From an uncultured Clostridia bacterium (lineage in GTDB: Bacteria > Bacillota > Clostridia > Christensenellales > UBA1242), in assembly GCA_944376905.1 (NCBI GenBank), contig CALWEA010000003.1, forward strand, positions 1 to 64,000: a stretch of DNA of 64,000 nucleotides. Direction: 5' to 3'. A program made the translations under genes and the position numbers. The notes below the pieces were generated by a model that worked only from the letters and a program-made list of their open reading frames with translations, did not search any database and was not told where the DNA came from. Shown here one piece after another: positions 8,568 through 16,531 of this stretch. Position 1 is the stretch's first letter. Each line of letters starts with the position of its first letter.

Positions 8568-10130
8568 ATTGTTAAACCTTATTTTTAATTTTTTTATTAA
8601 CTTTTTTATTCTTTTCATTATACTATTGTTTGAATGTTTTTGTATATAATTTTTAACAAACTGTAATATGTCTAAAATTCCAAACATTTGACAAAGTGCG
8701 AGAAAGAAAAATCCTCCTATTGAACATGATATTGCTAAGTTTATAAATAGTGGTAAAAAGTTATTTAATATACTCGTTATAAAACTTGTTAGAGATGCAA
8801 CGGGTAGAGATATTGCCAACATTATCATCAACTGTTTTACTATTTCAACTTTTGTTGATGTTACTTTACTTATCATTCTTATATTTAATATACTTGATAT
8901 TGTCATACATACACCCATTGAAATTATGACAGAATGTATGCCTATGAATTGGGGCAGAAGCCAAATCCCTAAAAGCATCAATATTGAACCGATTATATAA
9001 TTTTTCATACTTTTTAATTCATAGCCCAAAGCATTCAATATTGCTGATGTTATACTTGTTATTCCTATTGGTATCATTATCCATGCGCTACAAACTAATA
9101 ATTGTCCGCTTAAAGCATTGTCATAGAAAAATATTCCAATATTTTCTCCCGCACCCATATAAAGAGGAACAAAAAAACAAGAAATAAAAGTCGTTATTAT
9201 TATTGATTGACTTATTCTATTTTTTACATGTTTTGTGTCTTGTTGCACACTTGCTGATGAAAGGTCAGGGACTAATGCCATTCCTAACGACCCAATTAAT
9301 GCAGATGGTATAAACAAAAATGGTAAAGTCATTCCCATTGCTATCCCAAACAAACTCATTGCTTCTGAACTTGTTAATCCAGAGGCAACAAGTCGAAGAG
9401 GAATTATTATTGCGATAATTGGTTGTATTAAACTTGATGCTAATCTAACGCTTGTTATTGGGGTTGATGTTTTTAATAATTCACAAGTATAACCTCGTGG
9501 TTTAGACAGTTTTCCGCCGTAAACAAAATATAATATAGTTACAAATATTGCGGACAGTGCACAGGCAATTGTTAAAGAAACACTCGCTGTTATTGCTCCG
9601 TCCATTATAGTTATGGCACCTGCTAGCATTATAACACATATTATTATTCTAACTATTTGTTCAAATAATTCTGCTATGCAAAGTCCAAAATAATTGGAGT
9701 GCCCCCATAAATACCCCCTAAATGTTGAATATATGGCGTTAAATATAACTGCTGGCAGTAGGATAATGAGTAAGATTATACATCTTTCATCAGTAAATAT
9801 GTAGCCCAATAAATTCCTAAACAACAACACTATTAAACATGTTATACTTGCAGTTATAACGCCTATAATTAATGCTGTTGTTACCATTGCTCTTTCTTCT
9901 TTTACTTGACCATTTGTTGTTAATCGTGCCGATATTTTTGATATAACTAGCGGTAGACCGCTTGCGACAAAAGTTACTAAGACCATAAATACAGACAATG
10001 CAACTTGAAAAATTCCAAGTGCTTCTGCACCTATTTCTCGTGATAAATAAACCCGGAATACAAAGCCTAAAAATCTTGTTATGATTGTAAAAAAGGTTAT
10101 TAAAGCAACGGCTTTAAAAATTGATTTCAT
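8556..10130 (-). CDS. MOP-superfamily lipid/polysaccharide flippase (SpoVB/MurJ-like)
   Basis: A 524-residue integral membrane protein with about 14 predicted transmembrane segments. The N-terminus 'ITFFTIITRFLGFVFRVYLSREIGAEALGIFQ' is characteristic of the MATE-like polysaccharide transport branch that contains SpoVB and the MurJ-type lipid II flippases. Its probable role is moving an isoprenoid-linked sugar precursor across the cytoplasmic membrane. Whether it acts in peptidoglycan synthesis, spore cortex or capsule cannot be decided, as no sporulation or capsule cluster is adjacent. A basic C-terminal tail of about 25 residues is present. It is divergent from the DUF421 gene. No Shine-Dalgarno sequence is visible; a TATAAT-like box (complement of 10159-10164) lies about 30 bases before the start. 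Confidence 0.85.
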   Translation of the reverse strand: MKSIFKAVALITFFTIITRFLGFVFRVYLSREIGAEALGIFQVALSVFMVLVTFVASGLPLVISKISARLTTNGQVKEERAMVTTALIIGVITASITCLIVLLFRNLLGYIFTDERCIILLIILLPAVIFNAIYSTFRGYLWGHSNYFGLCIAELFEQIVRIIICVIMLAGAITIMDGAITASVSLTIACALSAIFVTILYFVYGGKLSKPRGYTCELLKTSTPITSVRLASSLIQPIIAIIIPLRLVASGLTSSEAMSLFGIAMGMTLPFLFIPSALIGSLGMALVPDLSSASVQQDTKHVKNRISQSIIITTFISCFFVPLYMGAGENIGIFFYDNALSGQLLVCSAWIMIPIGITSITSAILNALGYELKSMKNYIIGSILMLLGIWLLPQFIGIHSVIISMGVCMTISSILNIRMISKVTSTKVEIVKQLMIMLAISLPVASLTSFITSILNNFLPLFINLAISCSIGGFFFLALCQMFGILDILQFVKNYIQKHSNNSIMKRIKKLIKKLKIRFNNKKI

Positions 10131-10351
10131 AATTTTAATATATTATTGTATTTTTCAAATTATAGCAAAATTTAATTTTTATTTTATTTTTTCTTGCTTT
10201 TTTAACAAAATTTATATTCTTTGTTTTTGTTTATTTGTAAATTTTTTGTTTGCAATTTTTATTTTAACATCTTTTCTATTTATTGTATTGATTAAGCGTT
10301 TTGTAGTTTTAAATATAGAATAATATTTTAAAAATCATACATAATACTTTT

Positions 10352-11071
10352 ATGTTAACTTTAATTATTCGTGCAACCATTATTTATCTTCTTGTTTTGG
10401 TTGTTTTTAGATTGATGGGAAAACGTCAAATTGGTCAAATGCAACCGTTTGAATTGGTTTTAACATTGGTTATTGCAGATTTGGCAACTATCCCAATGAC
10501 AGAAACAAGTGTTCCTATTATTCATGGTGTTGTTCCTTTAATAACCTTAGTTGTTGTTCATTTCTTTTTAACCTTTTTTTCTAAGAAAAGCAATAAAGTT
10601 GGTGAGTTTATTAATGGAAAACCTATTGTTATTATGAATCCTAATGGTGTTGATTATAAATCGCTAAAAGAATTAGACATTACTATTGATGATTTATTTG
10701 AAGCAATTAGAAGTGCTGGATATTTTAGTTTAGAAGAAGTTCAGTATGCCATCATGGAAACTAACGGAACTGTTAATGTTTTACCTAAATCTGCCTTTTC
10801 ACCTGTTGTTAATAAAGATTTAAATATACATTTAGAAGAATCAAATTTACCTGTAACTTTAGTTTCAGAAGGAAATTTGATGAAAGAAAATCTTTTAATT
10901 TCAGGATTAAAAGAAGAAGACGTTAAAAATATTATTAAAAATGCCAAAATAAAGAGTTTAAAAGACGTTTTAGTTGCAACCATTGATAAAACAGGTAATG
11001 TTTATATTCAAGAAAAAAATAAACCTTTTCAAATGCTAAAATATCAATATAATGGAGGTAATTTAACATGA
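10352..11071 (+). CDS. DUF421 (YetF-like) membrane protein
   Basis: The 239-residue protein has three N-terminal transmembrane segments (about 2-20, 36-52, 58-78) followed by a cytoplasmic DUF421 domain. The hallmark 'VVFRLMGKRQIGQMQPFELVLTLVIAD' is present near residues 17-44. Homologues such as Bacillus YetF, YrbG and YdfS are widespread in Firmicutes and the biochemical role of the family is not established. The stop codon overlaps the start of the next gene (ATGA), so the two are translationally coupled. No clear ribosome-binding site precedes the ATG. Confidence 0.9.
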   Translation: MLTLIIRATIIYLLVLVVFRLMGKRQIGQMQPFELVLTLVIADLATIPMTETSVPIIHGVVPLITLVVVHFFLTFFSKKSNKVGEFINGKPIVIMNPNGVDYKSLKELDITIDDLFEAIRSAGYFSLEEVQYAIMETNGTVNVLPKSAFSPVVNKDLNIHLEESNLPVTLVSEGNLMKENLLISGLKEEDVKNIIKNAKIKSLKDVLVATIDKTGNVYIQEKNKPFQMLKYQYNGGNLT

Positions 11072-11460
11072 ATAAAAAATTTATTTATGTTATCATTATA
11101 TTAGTTATATTGATTGGTGCTTGCGTTTGGGAACAAGTCATGGTTAATAATTATTTAAGCAATATAAAAGAAAAGGTTTACAACTTAACAGAATTTGTTA
11201 AAGACAAAACAGATATCAATTCTAAACAAATGTATGATTTAGTTGTTGATTTAGATGATACATGGGAAAGATATGAAGAAAAATTATGTTTTTTAGTTAA
11301 TCATAAGGAAATAGCGGACCTTGGGGTTGAATTAACAAAAATGAAAATTTATGTTGTTGAAAATAATGTTACTGAATTTAAGGCTAGTTTGGCACAAGTA
11401 CTTTATTATGCCGAAGGATATGAACATGTTATGGGAATAACTTTACAAAATCTTTTATAA
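11068..11460 (+). CDS. DUF4363-like small membrane protein
   Basis: A 130-residue protein with one N-terminal transmembrane segment (about 5-20) and a helical extracytoplasmic part ('WERYEEKLCFLVNH' near 72-85). Its size, layout and position directly after a DUF421 gene match the DUF4363 family, which commonly accompanies DUF421 in Firmicutes. The ribosome-binding site GGAGG is inside the end of the upstream gene, and the start overlaps the upstream stop by four bases. The function is unknown; the coupling suggests a joint role with the DUF421 protein. Confidence 0.8.
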   Translation: MNKKFIYVIIILVILIGACVWEQVMVNNYLSNIKEKVYNLTEFVKDKTDINSKQMYDLVVDLDDTWERYEEKLCFLVNHKEIADLGVELTKMKIYVVENNVTEFKASLAQVLYYAEGYEHVMGITLQNLL

Positions 11461-11816
11461 TAAAAAAACAACTATTATGGTCTAAACAATTTGAAACTAG
11501 CGGATTAATTAACACTTTAATCAACTTTGGTTAAGGTGTTTTTTATTCTCTTAACCGCCACAAAAACAAATATTTCTGCAGTTGTCAAGGATTGTCGCAA
11601 AAGCGACATTTATTTTAACTTTGATAACAAAGAATATTCGTTTACCATAATAAAAAGAGAAGAAAAAAAATAATAAAAAAGCGAAAGTGTGTTATGCTCT
11701 GTCAACACTTTCGCTTTTTGCTTTCATTTATTTGGTTGTAGAGTGTGCTTGTCTTCGGTGGAGCGAAGCGAAACCGACTTGTATCAAGACAAGCACACGT
11801 TTAAATGCCAAATCGC
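11461..11816. other. Hairpin-rich gap at the edge of the accessory island
   Basis: No gene is seen in these 356 bases, but there are four structures in a row. AACACTTTAA at 11511-11520 pairs with TTAAGGTGTT at 11531-11540 and is followed by T, a terminator for the DUF4363 gene. TGTCGC at 11593-11598 pairs with GCGACA at 11603-11608. AAAAAGCGAAAGTGT at 11676-11690 pairs with 11705-11719, a 15-bp stem that works as a terminator on both strands. GTGTGCTTGTC at 11743-11753 pairs with GACAAGCACAC at 11788-11798 and encloses two smaller hairpins (TCGGT 11755-11759 with ACCGA 11773-11777; CTTG 11778-11781 with CAAG 11785-11788). Confidence 0.75.
11676..11719. terminator. Bidirectional terminator, perfect 15-bp stem
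   Basis: AAAAAGCGAAAGTGT at 11676-11690 is the exact complement of 11705-11719 across a 14-base loop, with A-runs and T-runs on the outer sides. It separates the plus-strand DUF421/DUF4363 pair from the minus-strand FtsZ-like operon and can end transcripts from either side. Confidence 0.85.
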
Positions 11817-12548
11817 TTAATTATTACTAAAATATTCTATAATTGGATTTAAATTATTCTTTTCGTATATAATGTTACATAAATTATCATTTTTTAGTGT
11901 TTTTAAAATATCCTTCATTGATTTTTCTTCTATCTCCTGTGAATATATATATTTAATTACATTTGTTATGCTTAACCGCAACATTTCATCTACTTTGGCA
12001 TAAACTTCAAGTATAGAAATCTTTCTAAACTCAGGATTTTCAAATATTTTGCCTGCGGAAATCACTGCTAAAACATCAACAACCTTTTTCAATTGTTCAA
12101 CGCAATCATCTGCGATTTTACACCTTCTCTTCCCTTCAAAATCAGGAGGACTTGTTGCAAATGCAATAGTAGGGATATGTAATTCTTTTGCCACCTCACA
12201 AACAACTGGTGACGCGCCAGAACCTGTTCCGCCACCAAGACCTGCCACAATAATTAGAAAAGAACAATCTTTTAACGCATCTTTTATTTCTTCACAGTCT
12301 TCTTCTGCTGCAATTTTTCCAAATTTGGGTAAGCCACCAGAGCCCAACCCTTTGGTTGTCTTTTTACCAATTTTTACAAACCGACTTGCTTGTTCGAATT
12401 GAAAATTCCAACCAACAAACCAATCTGTGTTGATGGCCATATATTCAATATTTGGCGCTTTATTACTTCTCAAATTTTCTGTAATATGTATTCCAGCGTC
12501 ACCAACGCCTACAATTTTAATTTTAAAATTTTTATTTTGTTCTCCCAT
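11817..12548 (-). CDS. FtsZ/tubulin-superfamily protein, GTP-binding half only
   Basis: The 243-residue protein aligns by eye with the N-terminal GTPase domain of FtsZ: 'IKIVGVGDAG' at 10-19, 'YMAINTD' at 36-42, the tubulin signature GGGTGSG at 105-111, 'FEGKRR' at 137-142, and an H7-like helix 'VYAKVDEMLRLSITNVI' at 182-198. It stops about where the catalytic T7 loop (NxDFAD) should follow. That loop and the whole C-terminal domain are missing, and so is the PNDRL-type motif ('ISAGKIF' instead). It may bind nucleotide but is unlikely to support FtsZ-type subunit-coupled hydrolysis. It is too short and divergent to be the cell-division FtsZ. It starts 9 bases after the uracil-DNA-glycosylase-like gene, in the same operon. 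Confidence 0.85.
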   Translation of the reverse strand: MGEQNKNFKIKIVGVGDAGIHITENLRSNKAPNIEYMAINTDWFVGWNFQFEQASRFVKIGKKTTKGLGSGGLPKFGKIAAEEDCEEIKDALKDCSFLIIVAGLGGGTGSGASPVVCEVAKELHIPTIAFATSPPDFEGKRRCKIADDCVEQLKKVVDVLAVISAGKIFENPEFRKISILEVYAKVDEMLRLSITNVIKYIYSQEIEEKSMKDILKTLKNDNLCNIIYEKNNLNPIIEYFSNN

Positions 12549-12557
12549 TATTAATTC

Positions 12558-13127
12558 TCACAAAATATTTCTTAAAATTCTTGTTAGTTCGTCTACATAC
12601 TTATTCTGATGTCCGCATGAAGGGAAGGGAGTATTAAAAGCATTAATATTTTCTGAATAACCACTCTCCAAAATCCCCGCAAAAACTTTTTCCATGCAAG
12701 TTTTTTTTACGACAATAATATATTTTGGTGATAAAAGTTTAATTTCATTTTTCAAATCTGGTATATATTTATTTATAATTTCCTTTTTTTTACTCTTGGA
12801 ATTAATAAAACCTATGGGTTCTTTGCAAACATCATACAGCCAACATTCCATTTCTTTAAATTTTGCAAGTGAAAAATCAATCCCTACATTTTCAAAAGAT
12901 TCTTTTGTATATCTGTATAGATTTGAATTCTTATCATAGAAGAAAGTTCCGCCAGATGGTCTACTTTCTCCAACAAACAAAATTTTTGTTTTGCTTGGTT
13001 TGAAATCATTTCGTTTCTTTTCAAATTTCTCTGATTCAACAATGTTTTTAAACAATAATGAGCTTTGCTCTGATTCTTTTACTCTTTTTCTTTCTATTTC
13101 TAAATCTAATAATTCAATACTTTCCAT
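12558..13127 (-). CDS. Uracil-DNA-glycosylase-superfamily-like protein
   Basis: The 189-residue protein has a charged N-terminal helical extension (about 1-45) and then a UDG-like fold. 'ILFVGESRPSGGTFFY' at 49-64 corresponds to the GE-x-P motif loop and 'TPFPSCGHQ' near 166-174 to the C-terminal HPS-type loop. A central 'SPKYIIVVKKT' strand fits the family core. No canonical catalytic Asp or His pair can be assigned, so it may bind a base or nucleotide rather than excise uracil. A strong ribosome-binding site (AAGGAG) precedes the ATG. It lies between a broken winged-helix gene and the FtsZ-like gene. A role in nucleotide sensing or defence is speculation. Confidence 0.65.
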   Translation of the reverse strand: MESIELLDLEIERKRVKESEQSSLLFKNIVESEKFEKKRNDFKPSKTKILFVGESRPSGGTFFYDKNSNLYRYTKESFENVGIDFSLAKFKEMECWLYDVCKEPIGFINSKSKKKEIINKYIPDLKNEIKLLSPKYIIVVKKTCMEKVFAGILESGYSENINAFNTPFPSCGHQNKYVDELTRILRNIL

Positions 13128-13165
13128 TGATATCTCCTTTATATTTTACAAAATGCTTATAGATT

Positions 13166-13413
13166 TTAATCAGTCCTTTCAAAATTTGGATACGACTTCA
13201 TATAACAACCTTTACCTTTGATAGTAACAATCTCACAACCATACTCACGAAGATAGTTTATATTGCGAGCGATTGTTTTTCTATTACACTGTATTCCACA
13301 AAATTGACTTATTTGTTTTGCTATTTTTGTTTGATGTAACAAACATTTTTCAGAGCTTCCATATTTCAGTGCATCATAAACGTACAAAATAATAAGTTTT
13401 TTATTTTTGTCAT
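13166..13413 (-). pseudogene. Winged-helix (HTH_11/WYL-type N-domain) regulator, frameshifted
   Basis: The open frame 13166-13387 encodes 'VYDALKYGSSEKCLLHQTKIA' and 'RKTIARNINYLREYGCEI', the winged-helix domain that starts WYL-family regulators. It has no ATG. A good ATG with ribosome-binding site AGAGGT lies at 13413 in another frame, reading MTKIKNLLLF before it goes off frame. Adding one T to the T-run near 13386-13391 would join both into MTKIKNLLLF-L-YVYDALKYG, which is what the family expects. So a one-base loss (mutation, assembly error or recoding) seems to split the gene. The WYL ligand domain is also missing, leaving a DNA-binding domain only. It is first in line before the UDG-like and FtsZ-like genes. 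Confidence 0.6.
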
Positions 13414-13451
13414 TTTTATTTTACCTCTTTACTAATATTATAACATAAAAC

Positions 13452-13533
13452 ATGGGTCAAAAACAAACCATATAAAAAATCTAAACATATTTTAGTTTAG
13501 ATCTTTTTGCTAGTTTCAAAAGGGTTGACCCAT
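13452..13533. terminator. Nested palindrome between the island and the GDPD gene
   Basis: An inner hairpin, ATCTAAAC (13479-13486) with GTTTAGAT (13495-13502) followed by CTTTTT, sits inside an outer 9-bp inverted repeat, ATGGGTCAA (13452-13460) with TTGACCCAT (13525-13533). The inner part can end the GDPD transcript (minus strand) only weakly and reads better on the plus strand. The outer repeat resembles the boundaries of a small inserted element or an operator upstream of the winged-helix gene. Confidence 0.5.
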
Positions 13534-13558
13534 AATTAGTTGCTTTCAATTATTATAA

Positions 13559-14287
13559 TTATAATTTTGGTTCAAATCCTTCAAAAATAATATTGTCGCA
13601 ATATCCAACAATTTTCATATATTCTTCCTGAGAGCGAATAGTCCATGCTATGATTGGAAGATGGTCCCATTTTTCAACAAATCTATTTGGTAAGGTCGTT
13701 GCATCGTAAGAAATAAAATGAGGCTCGCTAACTGTTTTGTTAAATGCCATTCGCTTTAAAACAATTTTTTTAAATAATGATAGTTTTTGGTTTTTGAAAA
13801 AACCAGATATTTGCCCTCTTATAACAGATGGAGCATTTTTTTTAAACCATGAAAGTGAATAGGGATTAAACGATTGAATAGCATATTGACCTTTATAAGA
13901 TTTTAAATGCTCCCAAACTGCTTTTTCCAAAGAACCAACTTTTCCATAATTTTTTAATTCTATAAGTATTGGAGTTCTGCCATCTATAAAACTTAAAACT
14001 TCTTCCAGTGTTGGAATACTATATTGACTATTAGCAATATAGCAATTTTTCAAATCTTCTTTTTTTAAATTTTTTAAATAACCATCTTTTCCTGTTAGCC
14101 TTTTTAATGTTGAGTCATGAAAAACAACAACAGTTCCATCTGCAATTTGCTGAACATCAAATTCAATAGCATAACCTAAATCTATTGCTGATTGAAAAGA
14201 ACCTAGTGTATTTTCTGGGAATTTATGTTCACATAAACCTCGATGTGCAATATATTGTTGAACAATCCAAGTATCAAATATATCCAT
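13559..14287 (-). CDS. Glycerophosphodiester phosphodiesterase (GDPD family)
   Basis: The 242-residue protein carries the GDPD TIM-barrel motifs: 'IAHRGLCEHKFPENTLGSF' near 13-31 (catalytic His-Arg-Gly and the Glu of PENT), 'EFDVQQ' near 57, 'VVFHDSTLKRLTG' near 68 with the second catalytic His-Asp, and 'ILIELKNYG' near 110. It splits glycerophosphodiesters to sn-glycerol-3-phosphate plus an alcohol, using a divalent metal. There is no signal peptide, so it is cytoplasmic and probably works in phospholipid turnover. The length is normal for a UgpQ-type enzyme. Confidence 0.92.
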   Translation of the reverse strand: MDIFDTWIVQQYIAHRGLCEHKFPENTLGSFQSAIDLGYAIEFDVQQIADGTVVVFHDSTLKRLTGKDGYLKNLKKEDLKNCYIANSQYSIPTLEEVLSFIDGRTPILIELKNYGKVGSLEKAVWEHLKSYKGQYAIQSFNPYSLSWFKKNAPSVIRGQISGFFKNQKLSLFKKIVLKRMAFNKTVSEPHFISYDATTLPNRFVEKWDHLPIIAWTIRSQEEYMKIVGYCDNIIFEGFEPKL

Positions 14288-14565
14288 TAAAAAATATTCC
14301 TCACATTTATTTTATTCATTATCTATTATTATAAGAAAATATTAACATATTATATGCATTATTGCAAATGTTTTAATATAATTTAATAATTTTTAGAAAA
14401 CAGTAATCTTTTTATTTTCAATATTATTTAAGTTTTGTGTGTTTTTAATAAATAAATTAGTTTAATATTAGAAGAAAATTTTATTTTATTTTTTACAATT
14501 TTAATTTTATATATTTACTTTTTAAAATTGCTAAATTATGTATTTTACTTGACTTAATAGATGAT

Positions 14566-15777
14566 ATGAGTATAATAATTTTTGTTATGAAAAATGTTAA
14601 TAATGATTTAATTAATAAAGATAATAAAAAAAATAAAAATAATGAAGAAATTAAAATAGTTAAAGTTGAAACCAAAAAGCAACAAAAATTATTTGTTGAT
14701 TTTCCAACTAAACTTTATGACGGAAACCCTTATTATGTTCACCCGTTGCGTTGTGATGAATTGAATTTATTTAATAGAAAGAAGAACGCTAGTTATGATG
14801 ATTGTGATGCAATCTATTTTTTGGCTTATAAAAATGGTGTGGTTGTGGGGCGAATAGCGGGTATAATTCAACGTTTACATAATCAAAAAACAGGAGAAAA
14901 ACGCGTTAGATTTTCGAGATTTGATGCTATTGATGACCAAAATGTTGCTAATCTTCTTTTTCAGGCTGTTGAAAATTGGGCTAAACAAAATGGCATGAAT
15001 AAAATTTGTGGACCTCTTGGATTTAACGACTTAGACCGTGAGGGTTTATTAATTGAAGGTTTTGACCAACTTTCAACTTTTGAAGAGCAATATAATTACG
15101 AATATTATCCAAAATTAATTGAAAATGCGGGATTTAATAAAGAAACAGACTGGTTTGAGTATCGCTTATTTCCTCCTAAAGAAGAGAATGAGAGAATTGA
15201 AAGACTTTATCAAGTTGTTTTAAAAAGATATAAACTCCATATTGGAACTGCTAAAAATAAAAAAGAATACATAAAAAAATATAAAAAACAAATTTTTGAA
15301 ACTTTGGACGAAGCGTATGGTGATTTATACGGAACTGTTCCTTTTAATGAAAAAATGCAAGAACAAATTATTTCCCAGTTCAATATGTTTATAAAATTAA
15401 ATTATATCATAACTTTATTAGATGAAAATGAAAGAGTTGTTGCTTTTGGTTTTGCAATTCCCTCTATATCTGAAGCGGTTCAAAAATCAAAAGGGCGTTT
15501 AACACCTTGCGGGATTATTAGACTTTTGCGTGAGGTTAATCACACTAAGCGTTTGGATTTGGGGCTTATTGCTGTTCGCAAAGATTATCAAAATAAAGGT
15601 ATAACTGCAATTGTTTTGCATTATGTTTTTAAATTAATTCGTGATGAAAATTTAGAGTATTGTGAAACTAATTTAATGTTGGAAGACAATTTGAAGATTC
15701 AACAAACTTGGAAAAATTTTGATCATATACAACATAAACGTCGTCGTTCTTATATAAAAGATTTGAACATAGAATAA
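14566..15777 (+). CDS. GNAT-like N-acyltransferase family protein (YghO/bCerS-like)
   Basis: The 403-residue protein starts its conserved part at 'IVKVETKKQQKLFVDFPTKLYDGNPYYVHP' (about 29-58), then 'FDAIDDQNVANLLFQ', 'GPLGFNDLDREGLLIEGF' near 147-164 and 'YNYEYYPKLIENAGF'. This layout belongs to a bacterial GNAT-related family that includes E. coli YghO and the bacterial ceramide synthase bCerS. The substrate here is unknown, and members are often left as hypothetical. The first ~20 residues are Asn/Lys-rich. The start is uncertain: ATG 14566 or ATG 14587, and neither has a clear ribosome-binding site. Confidence 0.65.
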   Translation: MSIIIFVMKNVNNDLINKDNKKNKNNEEIKIVKVETKKQQKLFVDFPTKLYDGNPYYVHPLRCDELNLFNRKKNASYDDCDAIYFLAYKNGVVVGRIAGIIQRLHNQKTGEKRVRFSRFDAIDDQNVANLLFQAVENWAKQNGMNKICGPLGFNDLDREGLLIEGFDQLSTFEEQYNYEYYPKLIENAGFNKETDWFEYRLFPPKEENERIERLYQVVLKRYKLHIGTAKNKKEYIKKYKKQIFETLDEAYGDLYGTVPFNEKMQEQIISQFNMFIKLNYIITLLDENERVVAFGFAIPSISEAVQKSKGRLTPCGIIRLLREVNHTKRLDLGLIAVRKDYQNKGITAIVLHYVFKLIRDENLEYCETNLMLEDNLKIQQTWKNFDHIQHKRRRSYIKDLNIE

Positions 15778-16183
15778 TATAAATAAAAAGAGAAATTAGT
15801 AAAAATATAAATTTTAAATGATATGTTTTGTTATTAGAAGGTATTATAGAAAAATTTTATGTTAGAAGTTCGCTAAATCTTGAATCTTACAGTTATTGTT
15901 TTAATATGAATTTTGAAAAAAGTTTATCTTTTAAATATTATAAAAAATATGTCATTATAATAAATATATTATCACAAAATCGATAAATTGTTATAAATAT
16001 TATAAAGAAATTGTTAATATAAGAGACAATAGGTCGATTTAATTTTTGTCAAAAAATAGTACAAAAGTTATATATAAGTCGCACAAAGAATATAAAAAGT
16101 CGTACAAAGAATATAAAAATTTTTTAAATTATTGTTTTTAATTTTTATATGTTTTGTAAATTTTAAAATTTAAGGAGAAAATT
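15778..16183. other. Gap before the XRE-comEC pair, with a tandem repeat
   Basis: No gene is visible in these 406 bases. Two adjacent 21-bp copies of AAGTCGCACAAAGAATATAAA (16076-16096) and its one-mismatch twin (16097-16117) lie about 70 bases before the XRE regulator gene. A third, weaker copy may lie near 16055-16075. The 21-bp period equals two helical turns, as expected for repeated operator sites on one DNA face. Everything else is AT-rich sequence without recognisable signals. Confidence 0.7.
16076..16117 (+). promoter_or_regulatory. Tandem 21-bp direct repeats, candidate operator
   Basis: Two back-to-back 21-bp units, starting AAGTCGCACAAAG and AAGTCGTACAAAG, differ at one base. They lie upstream of the XRE regulator and comEC genes. 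The helical-turn spacing and the position suggest binding sites, possibly for autoregulation by the XRE protein; this is inference. Confidence 0.4.
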
Positions 16184-16531
16184 TTGCGAAAAAAAATGTC
16201 GAATACGCTTGAAAATTGTCGAAAATCTGTAATTTATAAAAAAATCCCCATAAAATTGGTAAAAAATGCCAGTATTTTTGGAATAACACAAGATATATTT
16301 GCAAAAAGAGTATATAATATTGGCATGGAAATTGGAAAAATTATAAGAGAATTAAGATTTGAAAGAAATGTTAGCCAAGAAGATTTGGCTATTGCTTGTC
16401 AAGTTCAGCAGTCTGCTGTTAGCAAATGGGAAAGAGGAGCAACAACTCCAACTGCTGACAAAATTGTTTTATTGGCAAAGTTTTTCGAAGTTTCAAGTGA
16501 TTATATCTTGGGACTTGAAAAACATTTATGA
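16184..16531 (+). CDS. XRE-family transcriptional regulator coupled to comEC
   Basis: The C-terminal 68 residues form a Cro/CI helix-turn-helix: 'IGKIIRELRFERNVSQEDLA', 'VQQSAVSKWERG' as recognition helix, then 'SDYILGLE'. Two starts are possible. A TTG at 16184 with a well-placed AAGGAG gives 115 residues with an unusual 47-residue basic N-terminal extension. The ATG at 16325 gives the usual 68-residue protein but has a TATAAT box only a few bases upstream, which would make a leaderless transcript. The stop overlaps the comEC ATG (ATGA), so the regulator and comEC are translationally coupled. Confidence 0.85.
   Translation: MRKKMSNTLENCRKSVIYKKIPIKLVKNASIFGITQDIFAKRVYNIGMEIGKIIRELRFERNVSQEDLAIACQVQQSAVSKWERGATTPTADKIVLLAKFFEVSSDYILGLEKHL

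Noticed and set aside
12049-12402. Plus-strand frame opposite the FtsZ-like gene
   Set aside because: The FtsZ-like frame on the minus strand has clear family motifs and operon context; the plus frame has neither.
11817-12548. The cell-division ftsZ gene
   Set aside because: It lacks the T7 loop, the C-terminal domain and the C-terminal peptide that binds FtsA/SepF, and it sits in an accessory island.
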